Source: Candidatus Obscuribacterales bacterium (lineage in GTDB: Bacteria; Cyanobacteriota; Vampirovibrionia; Obscuribacterales; Obscuribacteraceae). Taken from it: 64,000 nucleotides of DNA. The position numbers and the translations under genes are program-made. Below the pieces are notes generated by a model. That model searched no databases, was not told where the DNA came from, and saw only the letters and a program-made list of their open reading frames with translations. Below are positions 7,912-16,238 of the stretch, in pieces. The stretch spans positions 18,898 to 82,897 of the forward strand of contig JAIERK010000010.1 in the NCBI GenBank assembly GCA_019746975.1, in the 5' to 3' direction. The first letter of the stretch is position 1, and every line of letters begins with the position of its first letter.

Positions 7912-9168
7912 TTAGGGTCTTAGCTTTAGAGCTTTGATTATGGCAGTTCGCAAATCAGGAATGATGTAGCCTTGAGCGGTCTCTCTTCCTTCCTTAAACA
8001 GCAGCTTGTCGGCCTTTGGAGCCGTGAGGTTAGGATTCAGACTAATAAGCAGTGCCACAGCGCCAGACCAACAAGGAGTCGAAAGCGAGGTACCACTGGC
8101 GACCGCGGGTGCCGATGTTGCGGTATTCCAGACACGAACGTTAACAGCAGGGGCGGCTGCCCTAAATGGACCAAAGTTGGAGCTGCTCCAGAGCTGGTCT
8201 GTTTCATCAACACCGGCAACTCTCCGAATATATTTCTCTTTGCTCGGATCTTCGATTCCTAAGTTACCAGCGCCATTGACTATGAGGTCGTCGTTCTTCT
8301 TCAGTGACTTTGCAATGCCTTGAACAATCGTCGAGCCATTGTATGTCGGAAGTGCAGTGGAGTTAATGCTCAAGTTGATAACTCCCGGTCCGCCACGCTC
8401 AGCTTGGTGATCAATGCACCAGGTAAGCGCGCGAATCGCGTCAAAGGTATCAATCGCGCCCGTATTGTCCGCGACTCGAAGCGAAGTGAGCTTCACCGCA
8501 GGATTGGAGTGGGATGCCAGCCCAGCGAACAGGTTGTTGTTGTTGGTCCGAGCACCCAATACAGAAGTAACTGCGGTACCGTGGGAGCCGATATCCGCTG
8601 CCGGTTCTGCAGTTCCATTTGCACCGCCCACAAAATGAAATTGGACAATGTCGGTCATCTCATTTGTGATTGGAGTGATACCAGTATCAACAACCGTCAC
8701 TCTAGCCTGCACCTGTTGGGTGATTCCCATGGCGTCCAACAAACATCTCATCTCGCTAAAATTCAAAGCCTGCAGATGGGTCTGTGAAGGGAATTCAGGA
8801 TCGTTTATCGATGGATTACATGCGTTTATCTTAGAGCCGAATTTAATTTCAGCGGCCTCCAGATCTTCATCCTGCGAGGCGATAACTTGAGTCAAGGCTG
8901 CAGTGACGGTGGCAGTCTTCGGCTGCACTTCATAGATCGAGAACGACTCTTTTGTGCATTTAATCTCGTTGACTATTGTAAGACCTCGCTTCTCAAGCCG
9001 CTCTCTGAAGCGGACAGGATTCTTACCGGCTCTGCTCATTATCAACAAGCTCTGCCCCGGAGGGATTGGAGCACGTTTTGCCTCTGCAGAATCAACAGAG
9101 ATGCTTAGAGCCGAGCTAACAAGTAGCGACAGCGAAACTAGCTTGATTGAAAACTTTCGAATATTCAT
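7912..9168 (-). CDS. Secreted subtilisin-like serine protease (peptidase S8)
   Basis: A 418-aa protein with a Sec signal (1-30, cleavage after AEA). Residues about 38-110 look like an inhibitor-type propeptide. The catalytic domain has all subtilase motifs: D161 in VTVVDTGI, H196 in GSHGTAV, the oxyanion Asn302 in VNGAGN, and S361 in SGTSLSTP. Three Cys around 117-142 and others could make disulfides. It would act in the periplasm or outside the cell as a general endopeptidase. It is monocistronic, with about 230 nt of empty sequence downstream. Family and catalytic competence are well supported. Confidence 0.9.
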   Translation of the reverse strand: MNIRKFSIKLVSLSLLVSSALSISVDSAEAKRAPIPPGQSLLIMSRAGKNPVRFRERLEKRGLTIVNEIKCTKESFSIYEVQPKTATVTAALTQVIASQDEDLEAAEIKFGSKINACNPSINDPEFPSQTHLQALNFSEMRCLLDAMGITQQVQARVTVVDTGITPITNEMTDIVQFHFVGGANGTAEPAADIGSHGTAVTSVLGARTNNNNLFAGLASHSNPAVKLTSLRVADNTGAIDTFDAIRALTWCIDHQAERGGPGVINLSINSTALPTYNGSTIVQGIAKSLKKNDDLIVNGAGNLGIEDPSKEKYIRRVAGVDETDQLWSSSNFGPFRAAAPAVNVRVWNTATSAPAVASGTSLSTPCWSGAVALLISLNPNLTAPKADKLLFKEGRETAQGYIIPDLRTAIIKALKLRP

Positions 9169-9298
9169 GAGATCCGACTGATTAGCTGAGTGATTTACTC
9201 GGGCTGCACTCCGCGTACATCATTAGTCATCCGTAGCTTTTGATGATATCACACTCGAAGAGCTCTGACCGCCGAAACTCAGTTACGAAACAGATCTA

Positions 9299-9705
9299 CT
9301 AGATCTTCATCCAGTGCAGAAGTCCGTCGACGTTGATGGCTCCGGTATCGCGAAGCAATTGCGCTTGGGCGACGTTGAAGTCGACGACAGCTCGCGCCCT
9401 ATTAATGCTTGCTTGTGTCAGGTCTCGTTGGGCATTGAGAACATCGATGTTCAAGCCGATACCGGAATCCATGCGCTTCTTCGCGATGCGCAATTCTTCT
9501 TCGGCGGAATAAGCAAATCCTGCGGTGGGCGCTCGATGACTACACCGGTGTCTTCGCCATCACCGCCAGTGGTGGCTCCATCGGCATTCAAGTCGATCCT
9601 TTGCAGCGGAACTTCCACCGGCTGCATGGGATGTTCGCTTAATGGTTTTGCTGTTTGCGTAGCTCGCAATTCAAGAATATAGCGAGGCGGCTTTAGGTAA
9701 ACCGC
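9299..9705 (-). pseudogene. Remnant of a TolC-family outer-membrane efflux protein
   Basis: The last about 75 codons (from about 9525 down to 9299) read as the C-terminal part of a TolC-like protein: EELRIAKKRMDSGIGLNIDVL, then AQRDLTQASINRARAVVDFN and AQAQLLRDTGAINVDG. This matches the family pattern of a long helix with a Gly-Leu turn and a closing 'AQxxLLRxxG'. Upstream, 9705-9535 is open in a different register (PPRYILELRATQTA at its start), so the two parts are joined only by a frameshift. The N-terminal two thirds is missing. It is unlikely to make a functional channel. An intact TolC gene lies at 24.4 kb. Confidence 0.6.
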
Positions 9706-9837
9706 TTATTCGAGTTGCTGCGACAAAGCAGCTCGTCGTGTCTCGCCCACCAGCTCCGGGATTGGGCGCTACTTGAGTATCACCATCCGAACGACCATCG
9801 TTTAATTTGCCAAAGTTCAGTCAGAAAGGGAAATTCT

Positions 9838-10191
9838 ATGCAGGCATCGCTGTCAACTGCACTTCTTGTCATTTCAAACATCTTCATGACAGCCTCATGG
9901 TATGGGCATCTACGCTTCCGCTCGGCACCACTTTGGACAGTCATAATTGTTTCGTGGCTGATTGCATTCCTGGAGTACTGCTTTCAGGTACCCGCCAACA
10001 GAATCGGAAGCCATCAATTCACCGCGGCACAGCTCAAAGTGATACAAGAAGTGATCACTCTGGTCGTCTTCGCTGGATTCTCGGTGGTGTATCTCTAACA
10101 GCAAATGCAGTGTAATTATCTCGTCGCATTTGAGTTGATTGTCTCGGCCGTACTTTTTGTTTTTATGGACGGCAAAACACCGACGCACTAA
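9838..10191 (+). pseudogene. DUF486 (DMT-family) membrane protein interrupted by an in-frame TAA
   Basis: From the ATG at 9838 (SD AGAAAGGG) the protein matches DUF486: LVISNIFMTASWYGHL, then WLIAFLEYCFQVPANRIG and QLKVIQEVITLVVFAGFSVVYL. A TAA at 10096-10098 stops it after 86 residues. The same frame continues with NYLVAFELIVSAVLFVFMDG and ends at a TAA at 10189-10191, which is the expected last transmembrane helix. A single change (for example AAA/AAG to TAA) explains this. As read, the product lacks its fourth helix. It could be a decayed gene, a sequencing error, or, less likely, read-through. Confidence 0.75.
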
Positions 10192-10213
10192 TGCTGTCGC
10201 CGAGGCCTCTCAA

Positions 10214-10618
10214 TCAAAGAACGAGCTGCATCCCCAACGATTCCGGAGCAGACAACTCGAACCCGAATTTGCTGTAAAGCTTGTGTGCTTCGCCATCTGC
10301 TAACAGCGTTACGTGAGCGGATTCTGGAGCATTCACCTTCAGGTAGTCCATCAACGCGGTCATGATCTGCTTGCCGACACCTTTTCCCTGATGCTCTGGG
10401 ACAACGGCGATGTCTACAACCTGAAAGAAGCAACCGCCGTCTCCAATTATGCGGCCCATACCTACGATTTCTTCTCCATGGAGAACGCTGACCCCATGAT
10501 AAGTGTTGATTAATCCCGCATTGGCGGCTTCTTTTGTCTTCGCGCTCAGTCCTGCGGTCACTCGCAAGCGGCAGTAATTCTCAACGTTTGGTGCTTCTGC
10601 TACAAGTTTATATTCCAT
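10214..10618 (-). CDS. GNAT-family N-acetyltransferase
   Basis: A 134-aa protein, normal length for a single GNAT domain. It shows the central strand VVDIAVVPEHQGKGVGKQIM, where the Q-x-x-G-x-G acetyl-CoA pyrophosphate loop is visible, followed by HVTLLADGEAHKLYSKFGF, the usual motif B with its Tyr. Such enzymes acetylate amines of small molecules or proteins using acetyl-CoA in the cytoplasm. The substrate is unknown. It has its own ATG and no close operon partner. Confidence 0.85.
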   Translation of the reverse strand: MEYKLVAEAPNVENYCRLRVTAGLSAKTKEAANAGLINTYHGVSVLHGEEIVGMGRIIGDGGCFFQVVDIAVVPEHQGKGVGKQIMTALMDYLKVNAPESAHVTLLADGEAHKLYSKFGFELSAPESLGMQLVL

Positions 10619-10731
10619 AACGCTCTCACAGTGGACGGGAAAGGACGATTATACAGCGTTTGGATGAACCGACGTTCAGTTGCGAACGTCTATGCAACTG
10701 TTCGCAATCTACAAAAAGCCAAGAGCAACTA

Positions 10732-11211
10732 TTAAGGCGCACTCCTGAATGGCGTCGCAAATCTGCCTGTCCACACTTTGCATGCGATCGCATCTCCGTC
10801 ACGAGGAAACTCAAAAATAATCCTTAGCTCTTTGAATTTGACTCGTTCCAGGTTAAGCGGATAGCGCCTTAAGTGGGTCTTTCCAGGCGCGAGATCAAGT
10901 ACACCACTGAAGTCTGGGACGAATGCCGGCGGCACGGGGCGTAGCAACTGCTGTCGTCCTTTACTGTTGATGACCTCAACTTTAAGATTAAAGTACGCCT
11001 TAAACCCACTTTCCCAGATACGCACATTATATTTGCTTATGTTGGTCAGTCTCGCGACCGGCACAGGTGTCGAAGCGCCATGGGCACCATTTTCAGTGGC
11101 ATCGAGAAATTCAATTTTCAGACTATGTGACCGATCCTCTTTTGGGAATCCTGTTTTTCCGTTGGATTCCTGAGACGCTATCGCCGGGTGGAAGGCGTTA
11201 GTCACCAACAT
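10732..11211 (-). CDS. Hypothetical protein; its signal peptide appears cut by a TGA
   Basis: A 159-aa protein from the ATG at 11211. The start MLVTNAFHPAIAS looks like the second half of a signal peptide. Reading upstream in the same frame from a TTG at 11250, preceded by AGAGG, gives IKRRAIF, then TGA (11226-11224), then SVIAMLVTNAFHPAIA: a complete Sec signal apart from the stop. So either the gene has lost its start region by one mutation, or translation begins at 11211 without full export. The mature part is beta-rich (FNLKVEVINSKG, LRIIFEFPRDG) and of unknown family. Confidence 0.5.
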   Translation of the reverse strand: MLVTNAFHPAIASQESNGKTGFPKEDRSHSLKIEFLDATENGAHGASTPVPVARLTNISKYNVRIWESGFKAYFNLKVEVINSKGRQQLLRPVPPAFVPDFSGVLDLAPGKTHLRRYPLNLERVKFKELRIIFEFPRDGDAIACKVWTGRFATPFRSAP

Positions 11212-11271
11212 CGCAATAACGGATCAGAAGATTGCCCTTCGCTTAATCAACTTGTGAGAACCTCTAGCGAA

Positions 11272-11532
11272 CTAAGACCCCTCTTTCTTGGGACCCAGAC
11301 TCGCATCATAAAATGCTTTGATGGGGAGCTGCCTGCTCGGTTTTAGTCTGTCCAAATCCGAAGACCATGAATTATCCACACTAACTTTCCGCGTCTGTCG
11401 ATCGAAACCATTGACAGTAATTACGCGCCAGCTAGGTGGCACACCGCCCGTGGAGGCAGTCTCCGCACTAAACAAATTGTGAGATGTGTGATATGGAAGG
11501 ATCTTAGGCCACGGTCCCCTGAAGAGTGTCAA
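11272..11532 (-). CDS. Possible small protein or gene remnant
   Basis: An 86-codon frame from a TTG without a clear SD. The translation (GGVPPSWRVITVNGFDRQ and VSVDNSWSSDLDR in the middle) has a natural composition and resembles the tail of a larger domain. I do not recognise it. It lies just upstream of the damaged hypothetical gene on the same strand, so it may be part of the same decaying region. Confidence 0.3.
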   Translation of the reverse strand: MTLFRGPWPKILPYHTSHNLFSAETASTGGVPPSWRVITVNGFDRQTRKVSVDNSWSSDLDRLKPSRQLPIKAFYDASLGPKKEGS

Positions 11533-11572
11533 AATAGGCTTTCATAGTTCAGGAAGAACCAGGTTGCCCATC

Positions 11573-12043
11573 ATGCGAAAAAACTGGCTAATCTCAACTC
11601 TCAGCGCTAGCGTTGTTTGTTTGTCGCTTTGCAGCTGCGCTACATTGTGGAATCTAGGCAATGTATCGTCGTTTCAAACAGATGTAGAAAACATTCTAAA
11701 GAATGCCAGAGTCGAGACTAAAATAACTACGGCTCACATGGTTGACACAAACCGCGCTGCTGTAGCCGAATTCACCATCACAGAGGACGATTTCAAAAAG
11801 GTTGTTTCAGCGCTTCAACTAGAAAAAGCAGAGCGCATTCCATCAGACTTTAAAGGCAACGACTCGCCAATACTGGAGAGCTACCTCAAGGGTGGTGCAG
11901 AAAACATTGAGGCATACTCCACTACCACTCCACGCCCTGGCTCACTCAAATTATCCAGCGGTTCGTCTTTCGAATATGCGGTTCTTCTATACGATAGTCG
12001 CGCAGGAAAAGCGTGCCTGCTGACTTGCTACGCTTACGGTTGA
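11573..12043 (+). CDS. Small putative lipoprotein
   Basis: A 156-aa protein. The N-terminus MRKNWL is followed by a hydrophobic stretch and SLCSC at 21-25, a plausible lipobox with Cys25 as the lipidated residue. A TTG three codons upstream is also possible. The rest is mixed alpha/beta with no recognised family. It is expected to be anchored to the outer face of a membrane. A hairpin follows the stop. Confidence 0.55.
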   Translation: MRKNWLISTLSASVVCLSLCSCATLWNLGNVSSFQTDVENILKNARVETKITTAHMVDTNRAAVAEFTITEDDFKKVVSALQLEKAERIPSDFKGNDSPILESYLKGGAENIEAYSTTTPRPGSLKLSSGSSFEYAVLLYDSRAGKACLLTCYAYG

Positions 12044-12052
12044 TGTCAGATT

Positions 12053-12077
12053 GGCAGTGGAAACAGCGAGCACTGCC
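12053..12077. terminator. Hairpin between convergent genes
   Basis: GGCAGTG (12053-12059) and CACTGCC (12071-12077) form a perfect 7-bp stem in the 72-nt gap between convergent genes. There is no T-run. Confidence 0.4.
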
Positions 12078-12115
12078 TCAAACTCTGCGTACGCAGCAAT
12101 TCAATTCTCGATTGA

Positions 12116-12394
12116 TCAGACAGGCATATCGACCGTAAATTTTTCCCACGCAGCGTCCGAAGTCAGCACAGGAAAGAATTCAAAATCAACAAGATCCTCC
12201 CATTGAGCGGACCATTGCTTAAGCAATTCTAGATCGGCACATTCCATCAGCTGAAAACAACGATCATAATTTGGTTCCACCCAACTATCCACATATGACA
12301 CCCCGTCCGGTAGCATGCGCCCACGCTCTAGATAACGCTTCCAAATCGCATCGGCGTCTCTATTTTTGAATCGTTCAATCACCATAACAAGCAT
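12116..12394 (-). CDS. DUF3303-like small protein
   Basis: A 92-aa protein that matches the DUF3303 pattern: MLVMVIERFKNRD, R-x-x-x-x-GR-x-LP-x-GV, YVDSWVEPNYDRCFQLME, then QWSAQWEDLVDFEFFPV. These are small ferredoxin-like alpha/beta barrels of the dimeric barrel type, with no known reaction. It is cytoplasmic and monocistronic. Confidence 0.65.
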   Translation of the reverse strand: MLVMVIERFKNRDADAIWKRYLERGRMLPDGVSYVDSWVEPNYDRCFQLMECADLELLKQWSAQWEDLVDFEFFPVLTSDAAWEKFTVDMPV

Positions 12395-12967
12395 GATTCG
12401 TCCTCATTAGTGTCGTGAGTATTGTACAGCGCTCGCACATGGGTCCAGGCGTGGTGGCAAATTCTTTTCGAAACTGAGTTACGCCGTAAAACCTTGGCAA
12501 AGGTATCACGATTCTGGTCAGCTGACTCTGTCTGGAATCGGAATTCAAATGACTGTGAAGCGTCGGCTCAATTTCACAACATCAGAAACTTTCCTAAATC
12601 GGCTAGACAGATGGTCGTGCGTTCTCCGTCCATTGTTCAAACTATTCTGCTGAATGCCGCAAATATACAAGGGTGTGCTGATTTGTCTAATCGGTACATA
12701 GTTCGCAGAAAATATGAATTTGCCAAGTACCTCCCTGCGACGCGAATCAGACCGAACTCGCTCAAACGGCTGACCAAGGGGATCTCAGGCATAGTTCGAC
12801 TGAAAAGTGTTTACCGATATCGGAAAGCACTTTTCAATCGAGAGATCAGACTGTGGCTGGAAAGCCTGACAGCAGGCGTTTTTTTTACAGCCACCAACCC
12901 AATTGAACTTTTTTGCTCCGGAATACGTTTTTACAAGTATGGATTTACCAGCACGGAGGAAGCGCAA
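12395..12967 (+). other. Intergenic region holding a long open frame upstream of the zinc-ribbon gene
   Basis: From a TTG at 12422 the frame is open and joins the downstream gene without a stop (182 codons). The translation is Arg/Ser-rich and not obviously protein-like, there is no SD at its beginning, and the downstream ATG has an excellent SD. I therefore treat it as non-coding or as decayed coding sequence, but the length of the open stretch is notable. Confidence 0.3.
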
Positions 12968-13993
12968 ATGGAAAAAGAAGAATCCAGAAAGTTGAAAAAA
13001 AGACGTATTCGACGAATCAAGCGGCTAGTAGCCGCATTTAGACGGACGGTAAAAACAGAAGCGGATGCCATCGCGTACGTAATTGATCTTTATCGTCAAG
13101 GTGATGGGTTCCAATGTACGTGCGGAAATGTTCTATCGCACGATATCCGAACTAGAAAGACGAAGTGCGGTGAGTGCCACAGAGATTGTTGGGTCACAGC
13201 AGGAACTATGTTTGAACATGCGAAGAAACTAAGGCCCTATCTAGTTGCTGTGTTCCTACGGACGAATGGAGTTGATTTTCAAAAGGGGGAGCTTGCGGAT
13301 GCCACCGGAGTCGCAGACTCGACCGCTGACGAGATCATCAAGAAGATATCGATGGTACTTATCGATCAGATGACCGCGGACTTTCAGGAGTTCAGTTCGA
13401 TTGCCTTCCTTTCGATCTTTCGCAAACGCTCGCGGGCAACACCCCAGTTCGCCCATCCGCGCGCAGAGGAGGATGCGTTTGAAATTCAACGTCAGGCGAA
13501 TTCTGCAGAGGTCGAAGAAGTGGAAATTCATGCGCCTACACTTCCACCAGAACACGCTCATGTCTACGATGCGATTCCGATTGAAGAAGCGATCACCTTT
13601 AATCGATTGCTAGAGGCAACCCAGTTAACAATTCCGAAGTTGAGTGAGTCACTGTTGGCTCTTCAGGTAGATTTCCCGCTAATCAGGCTGGTTCCGGGTG
13701 ATCGATATAGGCGCTTAGAGGTTGTTTCACAAGCGAGCAATCCCGCGCCTTCAAACGGAAGAATTGAGGAAGTCGACTTACTGACTGGGTACGTAATTAG
13801 ACTTCATGGAGGCCTAGCGCGGAAGTATCTGCAATTCTATGCCGCTAATCGCTGGTGCTCAACAGAACCTAAACGATGGAAGAATAATGCACTGTTCCAG
13901 GCGTGCTTAAAATCAAAACCAAAAACTGGTCGTGACATATCGGCGTATATTTCCCCTGCAAACATCAAGGTTTCTCCGGTGAAAGCGGCGTAA
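12968..13993 (+). CDS. Transposase-like zinc-ribbon / winged-helix protein
   Basis: A 341-aa protein from the ATG at 12968, preceded by GGAGG at 8-nt spacing. It begins with a basic helix, then a zinc ribbon like that of IS1595-type transposases: C50-x-C52 and C67-x-x-C70, followed by WVTAGTMFEHAKK. After a helical part and a Glu-rich linker comes a DprA-type winged-helix-like segment (EAITFNRLLEATQLTIPKLS at its start), then GYVIRLHGGLARKYLQFY near the end. No DDE catalytic triad is evident, so it is more likely a DNA-binding protein derived from a transposase than an active one. There are no terminal inverted repeats that I can see. Confidence 0.55.
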   Translation: MEKEESRKLKKRRIRRIKRLVAAFRRTVKTEADAIAYVIDLYRQGDGFQCTCGNVLSHDIRTRKTKCGECHRDCWVTAGTMFEHAKKLRPYLVAVFLRTNGVDFQKGELADATGVADSTADEIIKKISMVLIDQMTADFQEFSSIAFLSIFRKRSRATPQFAHPRAEEDAFEIQRQANSAEVEEVEIHAPTLPPEHAHVYDAIPIEEAITFNRLLEATQLTIPKLSESLLALQVDFPLIRLVPGDRYRRLEVVSQASNPAPSNGRIEEVDLLTGYVIRLHGGLARKYLQFYAANRWCSTEPKRWKNNALFQACLKSKPKTGRDISAYISPANIKVSPVKAA

Positions 13994-14323
13994 GCTTCGA
14001 CGCGATACCAAGGAACAAGAATTCCGTTGCAACTAAAACAGCCGTCTGTGCAATCTCCGCGTTAATGCACTCCGACTCCATGCGAGGTGGACCGCCGTGT
14101 ATGGGCAGGTCAGCCACGGTGATCGTCCAGTTGCGCCTCATTGAGTTGATTTGCTGACAAGCACGCCGACAAACCGCGCCTCCTTAGTGATTTCCACATT
14201 TGGTGAAATCTAGACGCGGCCACTTGACTCACAATCATTGCTAAAGTCATCCCAGAAGATGGTTAACTGCGATGCCTGGTGGTCTAAAGTTCTTAGAATC
14301 AATCAACCAATCGGAGGCAATCA
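13994..14323. other. Intergenic region, no gene seen
   Basis: I see no convincing reading frame. A short inverted repeat (GATTTC/GAAATC around 14190-14212) is the only structure. The last 15 nt contain the SD of the following small frame. Confidence 0.5.
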
Positions 14324-14515
14324 ATGAACGTTGACCTTTCAAAAGATACTTTGCGTCGGGCGCGAATCGAAAACGGTGGGCTCCCAAAGTTAGGAATGAG
14401 AGAGTTGCTCGCCTCGGGCTTCCAGGCAGATGGGTTCAGTCAACCACAAAAAAACCGTGGACGATTCCTGGTACTCAGAGGGCGTTGTATTCCTCATAGG
14501 TATCCACCATCATGA
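14324..14515 (+). CDS. Small ORF with strong SD; possible 5' gene remnant
   Basis: The ATG at 14324 has GGAGG six nucleotides upstream. The first about 40 residues (MNVDLSKDTLRRARIENGGL at the start) look natural; the last 20 are Arg/Pro-rich and overlap the end of the opposite-strand TPR gene. This suggests the front part of a gene whose rest was replaced. A matching 3' remnant may be the startless fragment at 15755-16003, on the other side of the TPR gene. Confidence 0.35.
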   Translation: MNVDLSKDTLRRARIENGGLPKLGMRELLASGFQADGFSQPQKNRGRFLVLRGRCIPHRYPPS

Positions 14516-15662
14516 CGTGTCCATCACCCCAGTGATTGGCTATTACCCTCATTTCCTCTTCAAGCAGGGCTTTTGCTTTTTCAATATTCCCAAACTCCTT
14601 ATGAACGCTGCTTGCAGTCGACAGCATGCAAAGGGTGCTGAGCGGGTATTCGGACTCTTTCTCAATTTTGTACACGGCAGCAAGTGCTTGGTCCAGTATG
14701 GACACGAGTCGTTCGTATCTCTGATCGTCTGTAAGTGTCACATCCACAAAAGGCGGCTCGATAGGCGATTGCTGTAACCATTCTGAGAAAATCTCGTCGG
14801 CAATTTCCAGGGGCATCTCCACAGGAACATTGGTTCCTAATAATGAGTGCAGAAGTCCGATCGTCTGGTCGAACACATTTTCGGCGCCGATTTTCTTCTC
14901 TACGGCACGTGCTTTGGCCAAAAGAGCATCGCATAATTTTCGATCCGTATGTGTTGCAATAAGACTCCGCATTGCGTACGCAACGCCAACTTCATCCTCT
15001 TCGTTCTCGACTCGCTTCAGCCTGATTCGCAATGCTCTCTCGTGGTACTCAGCGCCCATTTGCGAGGCCTTACCGATCAGGTCGAGTGCATTGACAGCCT
15101 CTTTACTTTCGGCACCATATACGGTTTCAATTAAACCAAGAACTTCTTTCATGATTGGTACTACGAGATTGGGTTCTGAATTCGCAAGACTTTGGAGAGA
15201 ACTCATTACTTTGTTCTCCGATGTGATGAGCGGAAAGCTCATGCTCGTCTGCGCTGTAGGAGAATATTTCTTGAGTATTGCCTCGCGCATCGACTCGGCT
15301 TCATCATTACGCCCAGTTTCGCATAACAAATTGGCCAGGTTTGCTGTGCTAAGCTTCTCGGTATCGGTACCAAAGAGCCTCGGTTTCGCAATCTCGATCG
15401 CTCGCCTATATAGGGGTTCTGCCTCGTCCAGACGCCCCAGACAGTGGTAGGCAAATGCGATTCTCTCCAGTGTGACCGCAATTCGCAAGTCTACGATTCG
15501 CTCCTCTTCTGGACCGTCATCTTCATTCAGTATCTCAGCCAATTTAAGCGTGTCATCGAGCAAAACGAGAGCGCGTTTGTACTCTTTGGCTTCAATAAGC
15601 TCTTTCGCCTCGGCGAGTGTTTTCTTCCATTTCAGCGCAATTTGTAGCAGCGGCTCGGGCAT
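14475..15662 (-). CDS. Cytoplasmic TPR protein
   Basis: A 395-aa protein from the ATG at 15662 (MPEPLLQIALKWKK); an alternative in-frame ATG lies at 15734. Residues about 15-120 contain TPR units, with the 'RLDEAEPLYRRAIEIA' and 'GRNDEAESMREAILKKY' repeats clear, followed by a helical middle and a last TPR-like unit near 360 (FGNIEKAKALLEEEM). There is no signal peptide. TPRs provide docking surfaces; partners are unknown. It lies between two + strand gene fragments and may have been inserted there. Confidence 0.7.
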   Translation of the reverse strand: MPEPLLQIALKWKKTLAEAKELIEAKEYKRALVLLDDTLKLAEILNEDDGPEEERIVDLRIAVTLERIAFAYHCLGRLDEAEPLYRRAIEIAKPRLFGTDTEKLSTANLANLLCETGRNDEAESMREAILKKYSPTAQTSMSFPLITSENKVMSSLQSLANSEPNLVVPIMKEVLGLIETVYGAESKEAVNALDLIGKASQMGAEYHERALRIRLKRVENEEDEVGVAYAMRSLIATHTDRKLCDALLAKARAVEKKIGAENVFDQTIGLLHSLLGTNVPVEMPLEIADEIFSEWLQQSPIEPPFVDVTLTDDQRYERLVSILDQALAAVYKIEKESEYPLSTLCMLSTASSVHKEFGNIEKAKALLEEEMRVIANHWGDGHVMMVDTYEEYNAL

Positions 15663-15754
15663 GTGTAAAGGCTCTCGTTTGTGCGGTTGTGCATTGATCG
15701 TGCCCGCGCTGATGCCGCTCGAAACTCTAAGCATGGTCCATTCCCACCATCTAA

Positions 15755-16003
15755 GGCAAAAACAACCACATCGATCCGGCCAAAGCATATAAGCCCGATT
15801 ATTTCACCTGTACTCAAGATTTCGACTGTGACTACCTGACTAAATCTTTTGCCGACGAGAATGTCGAAATCTTGCAAAAGCTCACCAAAGATACGGAACA
15901 CTCTTTTGCCATTTACATCCCCGTCACCAACAAATCGCAACGATTTATTTTTTTGTTTGATAAACACAGTTATTACGCGGAGTACGGACAGTTTTCAACC
16001 TGA
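15755..16003 (+). pseudogene. Startless 3' fragment of a protein-coding gene
   Basis: Directly after a TAA at 15752 the + strand is open for 82 codons to a TGA at 16001. The translation is strongly protein-like: DYFTCTQDFDCDYLTKSFAD, then SFAIYIPVTNKSQRFIFLFD and YYAEYGQFST. There is no ATG/GTG/TTG with an SD. It reads as the C-terminal end of a lost gene. It is not recognised as a known family. The opposite strand at this position is only the front of the TPR gene region. Confidence 0.5.
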
Positions 16004-16238
16004 CGAGGGCAATCTCTGAGTATTGTCAATCGAGGCTATGATGACCAACGCGTTCCACACCTGAAGCGCCACTCCATTGCAACCACCGTATTTATCCTAT
16101 GTCTCGCGCTCTGTTTTTCCCGTAGCACATAAATGCCGAAAGTCACAATAATTACTATCGGGGGTCATTAGCGAAAAAACTTCTAATCGTGATAAGACTG
16201 AAGAAGCGCCTTACTATGATGGCGACGCGGAGGGACTA

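Noticed and set aside
10096..11226. Possible reassigned stop codons (TAA or TGA read as amino acids)
   Set aside because: All three stop codons are used normally at the ends of many genes in the window, and most lesions are frameshifts, so a changed genetic code does not explain them.
12422..12967. N-terminal extension of the zinc-ribbon protein by 182 residues
   Set aside because: The GGAGG site directly before the ATG at 12968 and the family-like start there favour the short form; the extension has poor composition. Noted as an open frame only.
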